Assembly: GCF_947495025.1 (NCBI RefSeq)
Contig: NZ_CANLXG010000002.1
Location: 1,141,001 to 1,205,000, forward strand
Origin: an uncultured Roseobacter sp.
Lineage (GTDB): Bacteria > Pseudomonadota > Alphaproteobacteria > Rhodobacterales > Rhodobacteraceae
Length of the DNA stretch: 64,000 nucleotides
Direction of reading: 5' to 3'
In this document: piece after piece, positions 35,317-44,999 of the stretch
Position numbering within the stretch: the stretch's first letter is position 1
Layout: every line of letters begins with the position of its first letter
The notes under the pieces: generated by a model
The model's database searches: none
The model's input: only the letters and a program-made list of their open reading frames with translations
What the model was told of the DNA's origin: nothing
Translations under genes and position numbers: made by a program

Positions 35317-36525
35317 ATGCTCAACCCTGACCGGTTTCTTGCAGATCTGCACCACCTGCGGACTTTCGGTGCGAGCGGTGTCGGCAGGGGTGTGGTCCGC
35401 CCAGCCTATTCCGGGCCGGATGTCGCCGCCCGGCGGTGGCTGGCGCAGCGGATGTCTGATGCCGGTCTGCAGGTAGCAGTGGATGCTATGGGCAATCTGT
35501 TCGGCCTTGCGGATGGCCCGTCACTGCTTCTGGGCTCGCACAGCGACAGCCAGCCAGAAGGTGGCTGGCTTGATGGTGCGCTGGGCGTGGTTGCGGCCCT
35601 GGAAATTGCGCGCGCCTGTCGTGAAAGCGGTGGTCCGTCTGTATCTGTCGTGTCCTTTCAGGACGAGGAGGGGCGTTTCGGGGTTACCACCGGCAGCGCG
35701 GTCTGGTCCGGTCAGCTGACACAGGCAGAAGCAGACAACCTGACAGATCATCAGGGCCTGTCGCTGGGTAGTGCCAGGCAGATAATGCGCGATATGATCA
35801 CGGGCGACGTTGACCCGGGGCGGTTCACCGGGTTCATCGAAATGCATATTGAACAGGGTCCTGCACTGGATGCCGCAGGTGAACAGATCGGTGTGGTGTC
35901 TGATATCGTCGGCATCCGGGATATGAACATCACTTTTTCGGGCCGGCAGAACCATGCGGGTACAACGCCGATGCATCTGCGTCAGGATGCCTTTCAGGCG
36001 GTTTCCGCTTTCAATACCGCACTGAATGACCAGTTCCGGAATGTGGTTACCCCACAGACCGTCTGGACGATCGGCCACGTCAGCCTGCACCCCAACGCCT
36101 CTTCAATTGTACCAGGACGGGCAACTTTTTCGATGCAGTGGCGCGACGCGGATGCAAACAGGCTGGAACGGATGGAAAAGATCATCCGCGAAACAGCTCT
36201 GGCAACAGCGGACGCTCGGCGCATGCAGGTGTCTTTCGGGCGCTTGCTCGGGCTTGATCCGGTTGCAATGGATGACAGGTTGTGCGGCGCCCTGGAGCAG
36301 GCCGCGGATGCCGTCGCACCAAAGCGCTGGCGAAAAATGCCATCAGGCGCACTGCATGACGCCACGAATGTCTCTCGCCTGCTGCCGGTTGCGATGCTCT
36401 TTGTGCCCTCTCTGAAAGGAATCAGTCACGCCTTTGATGAGGACACAATGGAAGACGACCTGGTGGCCGGCCTGAGGGTTCTTGACCTGGCTGTGCGGAA
36501 TCCTGCCACACAGGACAGGCCCTAA
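35317..36525 (+). CDS. M20-family Zn-dependent amidohydrolase (allantoate/N-carbamoyl-amino-acid hydrolase type)
   Basis: 402 aa from ATG 35317, preceded by GGAGG; an earlier ATG (35296) lacks one. Metal-binding residues are visible in [20 protein letters not shown] (His/Asp), [10 protein letters not shown] (Glu pair) and [11 protein letters not shown], with the dimerisation-domain loop [16 protein letters not shown]. The family hydrolyses allantoate, N-carbamoyl-L-amino acids or beta-ureidopropionate. No purine or pyrimidine catabolic gene is adjacent, so the substrate remains open. Confidence 0.9.
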   Translation: MLNPDRFLADLHHLRTFGASGVGRGVVRPAYSGPDVAARRWLAQRMSDAGLQVAVDAMGNLFGLADGPSLLLGSHSDSQPEGGWLDGALGVVAALEIARACRESGGPSVSVVSFQDEEGRFGVTTGSAVWSGQLTQAEADNLTDHQGLSLGSARQIMRDMITGDVDPGRFTGFIEMHIEQGPALDAAGEQIGVVSDIVGIRDMNITFSGRQNHAGTTPMHLRQDAFQAVSAFNTALNDQFRNVVTPQTVWTIGHVSLHPNASSIVPGRATFSMQWRDADANRLERMEKIIRETALATADARRMQVSFGRLLGLDPVAMDDRLCGALEQAADAVAPKRWRKMPSGALHDATNVSRLLPVAMLFVPSLKGISHAFDEDTMEDDLVAGLRVLDLAVRNPATQDRP

Positions 36526-36729
36526 CACTTTGTTTTAAAAATGCTCCCGGGATCGGTTGTGTGGGTATCTTTTAATTGAACGGTTGTTAATTAAATTTCG
36601 CCAGTCCACTAGACAGACTGCATTTCACGCGCCACACTCAGCCCCAGGGAGAGAGGCTCGTGCGCGCTGGCCGCGCCGGCCATCTACAGGGTGAGATCCG
36701 CAAAAATGGGCCGCCAGGGAGGACATGAA

Positions 36730-38700
36730 GTGCAGCAAACAGCCGGTAAGCCGGGTGGGATCGGGTCTGTTCCTGCCCTTTTGCGCCGAAATGCGACAGC
36801 GTTTCAGGCCGCACCTGCGTATCGCGAGAAAGAATACGGGATCTGGCAGTCCTGGACCTGGGCGGAGACGCTGGAGGAAGTCGAGGCCCTGGCGCTGGGT
36901 ATGATTGATCTGGGCGTAGCCGAGGGTGATTTCATAGCCATTATTGGCCGAAACCGCCCCCGTCTGTACTGGTCTATGGTTGCTGCGCAGATGTGCGGGG
37001 CAGTGCCTGTCCCGCTTTATCAGGACGCTGTGGCCGAAGAGATGGCCTATGTTCTGGGGCATTGTGGCGCGCGCTTTGTAATTGCGGGTGATCAGGAACA
37101 GGTCGACAAGGTGATCGAAGTTCAGGCCGGGCTGCCTCAGTTTGAACAGATGATCTATCTGGACCCGCGGGGCCTGCGGAAATACGACCATTCCAGATTG
37201 CACCAGTACACTCATGTTCAGGATGCGGGCCGGGCGAAACGCGATGAGCTGTTGCCCGAGATCGCCCGCCGCGAGGCAAAGCTGGACTACGACAGTACCT
37301 GTGTGATGCTTTATACATCCGGTACGACAGGCAAGCCGAAGGGCGTAGTTCTGAGCAACCGCAATGTGATCGAAACGTCCCGGTCGTCGTCGGAATTCGA
37401 CGATCTGCGCAAAACAGACGACATACTGGCCTATCTGCCGATGGCATGGGTGGGCGATTTCATCTTTTCTGTGGGCCAGGCGATGTGGACCGGGTTCTGT
37501 ACGAACTGTCCGGAAAGTGCGGATACGATGCATACCGATCTGCGCGAGATAGGGCCCACCTATTATTTCGCGCCGCCGCGTGTGTTTGAGACCCAGCTCA
37601 CCAATGTGATGATCCGTATGGAGGATGCCGGCCGTTTCAAACGCTGGTTGTTCGATGTCTGCATGGCACATGCACGCAGGGTCGGACCGGATATCCTGGA
37701 TGGCAATCCTGTCAGTCAGTGGGATCGGTTCAAATACAATCTGGGTGAGCTTTTTATCTACGGACCACTGAAAAACACGCTCGGGTTCAGCCGTGTCCGG
37801 GTCGGGTATACAGCCGGCGAGGCTATCGGGCCGGAGATTTTTGATTTCTACCGGTCGCTGGGCATCAACCTCAAACAGCTTTACGGCCAGACCGAAGCCA
37901 CGGTGTTCATCACCGCGCAGCCGGACGGCGAAGTGCGCAGTGACACGGTGGGCGTGACCTGTCCGGGGGTCGAGCTGAAGATCGCAGAGAACGGCGAGGT
38001 CTTTTACCGCTCGCCCGGTGTTTTTGTGGAGTACTACAAGAACGCGGAAAGCACGGCAGATACCAAGGATGCCGAGGGCTGGGTCGCAACAGGGGACGCG
38101 GGTTTCATCGAGGAAGGCACCGGCCATCTGCGTATCATCGATCGGGCCAAGGATGTGGGCCAGATGGCCGATGGCTCTCTTTTTGCGCCGAAGTATGTCG
38201 AGAACAAACTGAAGTTCTTTCCGAATATTCTGGAAACCGTTGTTTTTGGGAACGGACGCGAGGAGTGCACGGCCTTTGTCAATATTGACCTGACTGCGGT
38301 TGGCAACTGGGCCGAGCGTAACAACATCGGGTATGCGTCGTATCAGGAACTCGCGCGGCACCCGCAGGTGATGGATACGATCCAGAGCCATGTGGAGGAA
38401 GTGAATGCCTCTGTTGCGCAGGATGAGATGTTGTCGGGCTGCCAGGTGCACCGGTTCGTGGTGCTGCACAAGGAACTGGACGCGGATGACGGCGAGCTGA
38501 CGCGGACGCGCAAGGTGCGGCGGCGGATTATCGAGGAGAAGTACGCCGATATCATAGCGGCTTTGTACGACGGATCCAAAGAGGTCAGTACGGTGACCGA
38601 GGTGACCTATGAGGACGGGCGCAAGGGGTCCATTTCTGCGACACTGGAAGTGCGCAGCGCAAAGATTGCTCCTGTGGCGACACGGATGGCTGCGGAATGA
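36730..38700 (+). CDS. Long-chain acyl-CoA synthetase-type AMP-forming ligase
   Basis: About 656 aa. The start is best placed at GTG 36730, six bases after GGGAGGA; ATG 36706 and 36691 are in frame but lack a site. AMP-binding motif CVMLYTSGTTGKPKG (about residue 196), further motifs YGQTEAT and GWVATGDAGF, and the C-terminal lid (DRAKDVGQMADGSLFAPKY). It activates a carboxylic acid to its CoA thioester via acyl-AMP. It precedes a complete branched-chain-type ABC transporter, a widely seen pairing, so it probably activates the acid that transporter imports. Confidence 0.92.
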   Translation: MQQTAGKPGGIGSVPALLRRNATAFQAAPAYREKEYGIWQSWTWAETLEEVEALALGMIDLGVAEGDFIAIIGRNRPRLYWSMVAAQMCGAVPVPLYQDAVAEEMAYVLGHCGARFVIAGDQEQVDKVIEVQAGLPQFEQMIYLDPRGLRKYDHSRLHQYTHVQDAGRAKRDELLPEIARREAKLDYDSTCVMLYTSGTTGKPKGVVLSNRNVIETSRSSSEFDDLRKTDDILAYLPMAWVGDFIFSVGQAMWTGFCTNCPESADTMHTDLREIGPTYYFAPPRVFETQLTNVMIRMEDAGRFKRWLFDVCMAHARRVGPDILDGNPVSQWDRFKYNLGELFIYGPLKNTLGFSRVRVGYTAGEAIGPEIFDFYRSLGINLKQLYGQTEATVFITAQPDGEVRSDTVGVTCPGVELKIAENGEVFYRSPGVFVEYYKNAESTADTKDAEGWVATGDAGFIEEGTGHLRIIDRAKDVGQMADGSLFAPKYVENKLKFFPNILETVVFGNGREECTAFVNIDLTAVGNWAERNNIGYASYQELARHPQVMDTIQSHVEEVNASVAQDEMLSGCQVHRFVVLHKELDADDGELTRTRKVRRRIIEEKYADIIAALYDGSKEVSTVTEVTYEDGRKGSISATLEVRSAKIAPVATRMAAE

Positions 38701-38775
38701 CGGAACGACGCTCTGCTGCGCATTCGCCCCGCCCGCCATCCCGTCAGTTGCATAAGGATTTCAAAGGGTTTTCAT

Positions 38776-39594
38776 ATGCTTGACCAGTCCGAAGGGTATA
38801 CCACTGCAGACGGCCGGAAGATTGGCGGCGTGGTCATGGAAATGCGCAATATTACCCTGCGGTTCGGCGGGGTTGAGGCGATCAAGGATATCTCTTTTGA
38901 CATCCGCGAGGGCGAGATCCGGGCGATTATCGGGCCCAACGGGGCGGGTAAATCCTCGATGCTGAATGTCATCTCGGGGTTCTACGTTCCGCAGGAAGGC
39001 GAGGTCTGGTACAAGGGCGCGCCGCGGCCGTCGATGAAGCCGTACCAGGTGGCGCGCCAGGGCATTGCACGGACGTTTCAGAACATTGCTCTTTTTGAGG
39101 GGATGTCGGTGCTTGATAACGTGATGACCGGGCGTCTGACCAAGATGAAAACCGGGCTCTGGCGGCAGGCGCTGTGGAAGGGCGCGGCAGAGTCCGAAGA
39201 GACGGCGAACCGTGAAGTTGCTGAAAAAATCATTGATTTTCTGGAAATCCAGGCGATCCGCAAGACGCCGGTGTCGCGCCTGCCCTATGGTCTGAAAAAA
39301 CGGGTGGAGCTGGCGCGGGCGCTGGCGGCGGAGCCGTCGCTGCTGCTGCTGGACGAGCCGATGGCGGGCATGAACGTCGAGGAAAAAGAGGACATGAGCC
39401 GCTTTATCCTGGATGTGAACGACGAGTTTGGCACGACCATTGCGCTGATTGAGCATGACATGGGCGTGGTGATGGACCTGTCAGACCGCGTGGTTGTGAT
39501 GGATTACGGCAAAAAGATCGGCGACGGGACGCCCGACGAGGTACGCAACAATCAGGCCGTGATCGACGCCTATCTGGGGGTCAGCCATGACTGA
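38776..39594 (+). CDS. livG: Branched-chain-type ABC transporter ATP-binding protein (LivG-like)
   Basis: 272 aa. Walker A IIGPNGAGKSSMLNV (about residue 55), the helical insertion and the signature region where VSRLPYGLKKRVELARAL replaces the strict LSGGQ, Walker B LLLLDEPMAGM, and H-loop IEHDMG. Forms the nucleotide-binding heterodimer with LivF (44163-44999). Its 3' end overlaps the next small gene by 8 bp. Confidence 0.93.
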   Translation: MLDQSEGYTTADGRKIGGVVMEMRNITLRFGGVEAIKDISFDIREGEIRAIIGPNGAGKSSMLNVISGFYVPQEGEVWYKGAPRPSMKPYQVARQGIARTFQNIALFEGMSVLDNVMTGRLTKMKTGLWRQALWKGAAESEETANREVAEKIIDFLEIQAIRKTPVSRLPYGLKKRVELARALAAEPSLLLLDEPMAGMNVEEKEDMSRFILDVNDEFGTTIALIEHDMGVVMDLSDRVVVMDYGKKIGDGTPDEVRNNQAVIDAYLGVSHD

Positions 39595-40105
39595 TTTCGG
39601 GGCGGCGGTGGGGCGTCGGTGTTACGTCGGTTTAACGTCGGTGTTACGTCGGTGCGTGGCTATCGGTCTGGCAGGGGCTGCCTTGACCTTTGCCGGTTCT
39701 GCAGAAGCGGGCGGCGCGGCCTTTGACCGGTTTGCGGAAGTCTGCCTGGAGCCGCTGTCTGATTTTCAGCCGGCGGCAGTGGCGGGGCTGGCCGCGATCG
39801 AGACGCCAGACTGGGCAGGTGCGGATGGTGCGGCATTTGCCGGTCCACGGCGGCATATTTTTGTTGTTGGTGACAGGGGCGGGTTGCCGTCCTGCCGGAT
39901 TGTGGCGGCGGCGCAGGCCGGAACTGATCTCGCGGCGCGGTTTGAAATCTGGTCTGCCCGGCAGCTGGCGCAGGGCAGGTGGGAAGAACGCGACGGCAGG
40001 CTGGAAAGCCTGACGCATGAGCCACGCATCGCCATTGAGTTTTTTCCTGCCAGCGCAGCACGCGGTCCGATGATCGAAGTGCGTGAAACGGACAAGGAGG
40101 CCTGA
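39587..40105 (+). CDS. Hypothetical exported protein within the liv operon
   Basis: 172 aa if started at ATG 39587, or 154 aa from GTG 39641 (VLRRCVAIGLAGAALTFAGS), which would give a cleaner Sec signal peptide ending near AEAGG. The mature part has no recognised domain; two cysteines (in EVCLEPLSDF and PSCRIVAAA) could form a disulfide. Four 11-bp repeats lie in the N-terminal coding region before the second start. It sits between livG and livH, so it may be an accessory of the transporter; that is context only. Confidence 0.65.
   Translation: MTDFGAAVGRRCYVGLTSVLRRCVAIGLAGAALTFAGSAEAGGAAFDRFAEVCLEPLSDFQPAAVAGLAAIETPDWAGADGAAFAGPRRHIFVVGDRGGLPSCRIVAAAQAGTDLAARFEIWSARQLAQGRWEERDGRLESLTHEPRIAIEFFPASAARGPMIEVRETDKEA
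39614..39657 (+). repeat. Four tandem 11-bp repeats (CGTCGGT-based)
   Basis: CGTCGGT recurs at 39614, 39625, 39636 and 39647, exactly 11 bp apart, with the intervening bases GTTA-like. Because 11 is not a multiple of three, loss or gain of a copy would shift the reading frame of the overlapping small gene. Confidence 0.8.
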
Positions 40106-40106
40106 T

Positions 40107-41096
40107 ATGCCGGAACAGTTTCTTTGGACCATTGAAGTGTTTCTCAACGGGCTGATGGCCGGGGTGCTTTATGCGCTCGTGGCGTTGGGGTTCGTGCTGA
40201 TCTACAAGGCCAGCGGCATCTTCAATTTTGCGCAGGGGGTCATGGCGCTTTTTGCGGCGATGACGCTTTACGGGGTCATGAACGGGCAGGTGCCGTTCGC
40301 GCATCTGATCAACGCGGTTTTCGGCACTGAGATCCATTATTTCGGCTGGAACCTGCCCGCGATCCTGTCGATCGTGCTGACCATGGTGGTGATGATCCTG
40401 CTGGCCTGGCTCGTGCAGCGGTATATTTTCCGATACCTTGTGGGGCAGGAGCCCATTATTCTTTTCATGGCGACCATCGGTCTGGCCTATTTCCTCGAAG
40501 GGGTGGGCGATCTGATGTGGGGGTCGGACATCAAGACGCTGGATGTGGGGCTGCCGCAGGGCATCAACCTGTGGATCGACGAGACCACCTTCAACTTCTT
40601 TGGCTACGGGTTCTTTATCGACAACCTGGATATTGTGGCCAGCATCGTGGCCGCTCTGCTTGTGGCGGGGCTGGTGATCTTTGCGCAATATACCAAACAG
40701 GGCAGGGCGATGCGCGCGGTGGCCGATGACCACCAGGCGGCGCTGTCGGTGGGCGTTTCGCTGAATTTCATCTGGATCCTCGTGTGGTCGCTTGCGGGGT
40801 TCGTGGCTCTGGTGGCGGGCATTATGTGGGGGGCGAAATCGGGCGTGCAGTTCTCGCTCTCGCTGATTGCGCTCAAGGCGCTGCCGGTGCTGATGCTGGG
40901 GGGGTTCACGTCGATCCCGGGCGCTATCGTCGGCGGACTGATCATCGGGGTGGGTGAGAAGCTGTTCGAGTTCCTGATCGGTGCGCCCTATCTGGGTGGC
41001 GCGACCGAGAACTGGTTTGCATATATGCTGGCGCTGCTGTTCCTTGTCTTCCGCCCGCAGGGTCTGTTCGGGGAGAAGATCATTGAACGGGTGTAG
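40107..41096 (+). CDS. livH: Branched-chain-type ABC transporter permease (LivH-like)
   Basis: 329 aa from ATG 40107, with AAGGAGG upstream; an in-frame ATG at 40083 lies in the preceding gene. Opens TIEVFLNGLMAGVLYALVAL, then VLIYKASGIFNFAQGVMAL, and has eight or so membrane helices with the late VGGLIIGVGEKL segment. Forms the inner-membrane channel with LivM. Confidence 0.93.
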   Translation: MPEQFLWTIEVFLNGLMAGVLYALVALGFVLIYKASGIFNFAQGVMALFAAMTLYGVMNGQVPFAHLINAVFGTEIHYFGWNLPAILSIVLTMVVMILLAWLVQRYIFRYLVGQEPIILFMATIGLAYFLEGVGDLMWGSDIKTLDVGLPQGINLWIDETTFNFFGYGFFIDNLDIVASIVAALLVAGLVIFAQYTKQGRAMRAVADDHQAALSVGVSLNFIWILVWSLAGFVALVAGIMWGAKSGVQFSLSLIALKALPVLMLGGFTSIPGAIVGGLIIGVGEKLFEFLIGAPYLGGATENWFAYMLALLFLVFRPQGLFGEKIIERV

Positions 41097-41102
41097 CGCG
41101 GC

Positions 41103-41441
41103 TCAGTCTTCGGGGGCGACCAGCAGTGTGACGCTGAGCGCGGCGAGGATCGTCACGCCGAGCGTGAGCGCCATGTTCAGATCAGGCAGGAAAAGCAGAG
41201 TCATGCCGATGCAGATTGTCATGACCACGAGGCAGACCACGAGGCTGAGTACCAGAGCAGACGAGCCCGTCGCACGTGATGGTCTGTGTTCTTCGGGCGT
41301 TGGTGTGTCGGTGAATTCTGTTTCTGCGACCTCGATGCTGTTGAGCAGGGCAGCCCGTTCGGTCAGGAACTGCGCGTGGGTCAGTTCCCCACGCTCCAGA
41401 CGCGCCTCAAGGCCCCTTATCTCATTCAGTACCGCTGTCAC
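41103..41441 (-). CDS. Small SHOCT-like two-helix membrane protein, antisense within the liv operon
   Basis: 112 aa from a GTG at 41441 with GGAGTGGG upstream. A longer frame to 41963 runs antisense through livM and has no protein-like character before this point. Residues 5-36 (LEARLERGELTHAQFLTERA) resemble a short SHOCT oligomerisation segment. Two hydrophobic helices follow (ALVLSLVVCLVVMTICIGM and NMALTLGVTILAALSVTLLV). Its stop lies 7 bp after livH on the opposite strand. Function unknown. Confidence 0.6.
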   Translation of the reverse strand: MTAVLNEIRGLEARLERGELTHAQFLTERAALLNSIEVAETEFTDTPTPEEHRPSRATGSSALVLSLVVCLVVMTICIGMTLLFLPDLNMALTLGVTILAALSVTLLVAPED

Positions 41442-41645
41442 GAATCCCACTCCGTTCTGTGTGAACAGGAGTGCCGGGGCAAATGGGGCAAAATTGGGAA
41501 ATGACGTGATTTCCTGTGAACTGGTTAATTCCGGAGCTTTGCAGTTGCGCGAAAATTCAGGACGCTGCCCCGTGCCCCGCGACATTCCCGGCCAGAAGAA
41601 GCAGGGCGCCGGGCGTGACCGACTGCAGACAGGAGAAGGTGAGTA

Positions 41646-42722
41646 ATGCTTTATCGCGAGGCCGGAGACTTCAGCACCACTTACAGTCAGGACAGTCAGA
41701 CCTTTCCGATCAGGTTCGACCGGTGGCGCTATTACGCGGTGCTGTTCGTGGCCATTTTTGTCATTCCGTTTATGGTCAATGACTACTGGGTCAATTCGAT
41801 TTTCATGCCCTTTCTGATCTATTCGATTGCGGCGATCGGATTGAATATCCTCGTGGGATACTGTGGGCAGGTGAGCCTTGGTACGGGCGGCTTTATGGCC
41901 GTTGGGGCGTATGCATGCTACAAGCTGATGACGGCCTTTCCCGATGTCAGCATGTTCATCCATGTCCTGCTGGCCGGCGGTATCACGGCGGGAGTGGGCG
42001 TGTTGTTCGGGCTGCCCAGTCTGCGGATCAAAGGGTTTTATCTCGCTGTGGCGACGCTTGCAGCGCAGTTTTTCCTCGTCTGGCTCTTTAACCGCGTTTC
42101 ATGGTTCTACAACTATTCGGCGTCCGGTCAGATCAACGCGCCGGAAAGGGATACCTTTGGCATTCTGATCACAGGGCCGAATACAGAAGCCTGGGCAACC
42201 TATCTTTTCTGTCTCATCTTCACTGTATTTTCGGCGGTCGTGGCACGCAATCTGACGCGTGGCTCTGTAGGCCGGGAGTGGATGGCGATCCGCGATATGG
42301 ATATTGCCGCCGAGATCATCGGAGTGAATCCGCTGCGTGCCAAACTGACGGCATTCGCAGTCAGTTCGTTCTTTGTAGGCATCTCAGGCGCGCTCTTCTT
42401 CGCGGTTTATCTGGGCGCTGTTGAAGTGGGCGAGGCCTTTGGTATCACCAAGTCGTTCCTCGTGCTCTTTATGATTATCATTGGCGGTCTTGGGTCGATT
42501 TTTGGCTCTTTTGCCGGAGCGGCATTCCTGGTTCTGCTGCCTGTTCTGCTCAAGGTGGTCGGAGTAGACTGGTTCGGGTGGCCGACAGATATTGTGGCGC
42601 ACCTCAATCTGGTTATCGTGGGCGGACTGATCGTGATCTTTCTGATCGTCGAACCACACGGGCTGGCCCAGCTCTGGCGCCTGGCCAAAGAGAAACTAAG
42701 ACTGTGGCCTTTCCCGCACTAG
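41646..42722 (+). CDS. livM: Branched-chain-type ABC transporter permease (LivM-like)
   Basis: 358 aa, starting 4 bp after a GAAGGTGAG-type site. Membrane helices include IGLNILVGYCGQVSLGTGGF, the family-conserved early motif, and the cytoplasmic coupling loop has GREWMAIRDMDIAAEIIGVN. Separated from livH by about 550 bp that hold the antisense small gene, an unusual spacing for this pair. Confidence 0.93.
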   Translation: MLYREAGDFSTTYSQDSQTFPIRFDRWRYYAVLFVAIFVIPFMVNDYWVNSIFMPFLIYSIAAIGLNILVGYCGQVSLGTGGFMAVGAYACYKLMTAFPDVSMFIHVLLAGGITAGVGVLFGLPSLRIKGFYLAVATLAAQFFLVWLFNRVSWFYNYSASGQINAPERDTFGILITGPNTEAWATYLFCLIFTVFSAVVARNLTRGSVGREWMAIRDMDIAAEIIGVNPLRAKLTAFAVSSFFVGISGALFFAVYLGAVEVGEAFGITKSFLVLFMIIIGGLGSIFGSFAGAAFLVLLPVLLKVVGVDWFGWPTDIVAHLNLVIVGGLIVIFLIVEPHGLAQLWRLAKEKLRLWPFPH

Positions 42723-42814
42723 GGCAGGCCGCACAATATCAGGTGGGACCACACCCGCCGGGACAAAGCCGGAAAACCGGCACTATCGGATGTAAACCAA
42801 GGGAGGATTTACCG

Positions 42815-44098
42815 ATGAAATACAAGTTAGGAACAATGGCCGTTGCAGGCCTGATGGCGGCGAGCCCGGTGATGGCGGACCTCGTGTTCCCGTCGCTGAG
42901 CTACCGGACCGGCCCTTATGCGGCGGGTGGCATCCCGTTTGCGGATGGCTACGCGGATTACTTTACACTGCTCAATGAGCGTGACGGTGGCATCGGTGGC
43001 GTTGCGACGCGCGTGCTGGAATGCGAGACGGGCTATAACACCGAAAAAGGTGTTGAGTGCTATGAGAGCACCAAGGGCGAAGGCGCGCTGGTTTATCAGC
43101 CGCTGTCCACCGGGATCACCTATCAGCTGATCCCCAAAGCCACGGCAGATGACATCCCGATCCACTCCATGGGGTATGGCCGGACATCGGCCGCTAACGG
43201 CGATGTGTTCAGCCACGTCTTTAACTACCCGGCCAACTACTGGAACGGGGCCTCGGCGGCGGTCAACCATATCCTGGATATGAACAACGGTGACATCTCC
43301 GGCAAGAAGATCGCGCTGGTCTATCATAACTCTGCCTATGGCAAGGAACCGATCCGCACGCTGGAGAAGCTGAGCGAGAAGCACGGCTTTGAGCTGACAC
43401 TGCTGGCCGTGGATCACCCGGGCCAGGAGCAGAAGTCGCAGTGGCTGCAGATCCGCCGGGAAAAGCCGGACAATGTGATCATGTACGGCTGGGGCGTGAT
43501 GAACCAGGTGGCCGTTCAGGAAGCCGCGAACATCCGTTTCCCGATGGAGAACTTCATCGGTATCTGGTGGTCGGGCGCTGAGATCGACGTGACACCGGCG
43601 GGTGACAAGGCCGATGGATACAAAGCGCTGGCGCTGACGGCTGTGGGCGATGACTTCCCGCTGTATGACGATCTGCAGAAATATGTTGTCGACGCGGGCA
43701 AAGCAGCCGGTGCCGGCGATCAGCTGGGCACAGTGCCTTACAACCGCGGTATCTATGCAGCAATGCTGGCAGCCGAGGCGGTGAAAAAGGCGCAGGAAAT
43801 CCACGGCGTGGCGGACATCACGTCGGGCATGATGCGCGACGGGATGGAAGCGCTTGTGATCACCGAAGAGGTGATGGCGGCGGCCGGTCTGCCGAACTTC
43901 GGGCCGACCTTCTCGGTGTCCTGTGAAAACCACGGTGGTGAAGGCATGGTCGCTGTCACACAATGGGATGCCGGTGCCGGTGAGTTTGTTCAGATCGCTG
44001 ACTTTGCGCCGACGGACATGAGCGTCATCCAGCCGCTGATCGACGAGGACTCTGCCGCATTCAAGGCCGAGAACAACATCGAAAGCAACTGCAACTGA
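42815..44098 (+). CDS. livK: ABC transporter substrate-binding protein (LivK-like)
   Basis: 427 aa from ATG 42815 (GGGAGG eight bases upstream); the frame extends upstream to 42578 without a credible start. Signal peptide MKYKLGTMAVAGLMAASPVMA. Periplasmic type I binding-protein fold with YRTGPYAAGGIPFADGYADY and KKIALVYHNSAYGKEPIRTL. Its length and the surrounding CoA ligases suggest a hydrophobic or aromatic carboxylate rather than an amino acid as ligand; this is inference. Confidence 0.9.
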   Translation: MKYKLGTMAVAGLMAASPVMADLVFPSLSYRTGPYAAGGIPFADGYADYFTLLNERDGGIGGVATRVLECETGYNTEKGVECYESTKGEGALVYQPLSTGITYQLIPKATADDIPIHSMGYGRTSAANGDVFSHVFNYPANYWNGASAAVNHILDMNNGDISGKKIALVYHNSAYGKEPIRTLEKLSEKHGFELTLLAVDHPGQEQKSQWLQIRREKPDNVIMYGWGVMNQVAVQEAANIRFPMENFIGIWWSGAEIDVTPAGDKADGYKALALTAVGDDFPLYDDLQKYVVDAGKAAGAGDQLGTVPYNRGIYAAMLAAEAVKKAQEIHGVADITSGMMRDGMEALVITEEVMAAAGLPNFGPTFSVSCENHGGEGMVAVTQWDAGAGEFVQIADFAPTDMSVIQPLIDEDSAAFKAENNIESNCN

Positions 44099-44106
44099 GC
44101 AGAAGC

Positions 44107-44133
44107 GCCCCGGCCGCCCGAGGTGGCCGGGGC
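44107..44133 (+). terminator. Strong hairpin between livK and livF, probable attenuator
   Basis: Nine-bp perfect stem (GCCCCGGCC paired with GGCCGGGGC) with a 9-nt loop, without a T-run. It lies 10 bp after the livK stop. It may protect the binding-protein message from 3' decay or reduce read-through into livF. Confidence 0.5.
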
Positions 44134-44162
44134 ATTCCGTGAATACCAGGAAAGTGCGCACC

Positions 44163-44999
44163 ATGGCCCAGGCAGCAACAGTCGCCGATCAGACCTCAGA
44201 AACTGTTCTTGAGGTCAACAACATCGAGGTGATCTATAATCACGTGATCCTCGTGCTGAAGGGCGTATCGCTGAATGTACCCAAGGGCGGTATCACCGCG
44301 TTGCTGGGTGGGAATGGTGCTGGCAAGACGACGACGCTCAAGGCGATTTCCGGCCTGCTGGCCAGCGAGCGTGGCGAGGTCACCAAAGGATCCATCCGGT
44401 ACCGGGGCAATGAAATACATCATGCCGATCCCGCCGAGACCGTCAAAGCGGGCGTGGTTCAGGTGATGGAGGGACGTCATTGCTTTGAGCACCTGACAGT
44501 CGAGGAAAACCTGCTGACAGGCGCCTATACCCGCAAGGATGGGAATGCCGCCATCCAGCAGGACCTTGAGATGGTCTACACCTATTTTCCGCGCCTGAAA
44601 GAACGGCGCAGGAGCCAGGCGGGCTATACCTCTGGCGGCGAACAGCAGATGACGGCCATTGGCCGAGCTCTGATGTCCCGACCCGAGACTATCCTGCTTG
44701 ATGAACCGTCCATGGGGCTGGCGCCTCAGCTGGTTGAACAGATTTTCGAGATCGTAAAATCGGTGAATGTAAACGAGAATGTCACGTTCCTGCTGGCCGA
44801 ACAGAACACTAACGTCGCGCTGCGGTTCGCGCATTACGGATATATTCTGGAATCCGGCCGGGTGGTGATGGACGGGCCCGCAGCCGAGCTGCGCGAGAAC
44901 CCGGATGTAAAGGAATTCTACCTCGGCATGTCAGAAGAAGGGCGCAAGTCCTTCCGGGATGTGCGCAGCTACCGCCGCCGCAAACGATGGCTGTCGTGA
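44163..44999 (+). CDS. livF: Branched-chain-type ABC transporter ATP-binding protein (LivF-like)
   Basis: 278 aa from ATG 44163 (GTG 44139 is an in-frame alternative). Walker A LLGGNGAGKTTTLKAISG, signature region YTSGGEQQMTAIGRALM, Walker B ILLDEPSMGLAPQLVEQIF, and AEQNTNVAL around the H-loop, where the usual His is not present in the same form. A basic C-terminal tail (RSYRRRKRWLS) is longer than usual. Confidence 0.92.
   Translation: MAQAATVADQTSETVLEVNNIEVIYNHVILVLKGVSLNVPKGGITALLGGNGAGKTTTLKAISGLLASERGEVTKGSIRYRGNEIHHADPAETVKAGVVQVMEGRHCFEHLTVEENLLTGAYTRKDGNAAIQQDLEMVYTYFPRLKERRRSQAGYTSGGEQQMTAIGRALMSRPETILLDEPSMGLAPQLVEQIFEIVKSVNVNENVTFLLAEQNTNVALRFAHYGYILESGRVVMDGPAAELRENPDVKEFYLGMSEEGRKSFRDVRSYRRRKRWLS

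Noticed and set aside
36560..36600. AT-rich dyad-like sequence before the acyl-CoA synthetase gene as a fatty-acid regulator operator
   Set aside because: Contains TTAATTAA and AACGGTTGTT, but no clean inverted repeat matching a known operator; most likely just promoter DNA.
36625..38739. 704-codon open frame on the minus strand opposite the acyl-CoA synthetase
   Set aside because: High-GC third-position bias leaves long open antisense frames; no recognisable motif, composition rich in His/Arg/Pro, and the plus-strand ligase has clear catalytic motifs.
41442..41963. N-terminal extension of the small antisense membrane-protein gene
   Set aside because: The upstream half lies opposite livM and is not protein-like; GTG 41441 with a Shine-Dalgarno explains the real gene.
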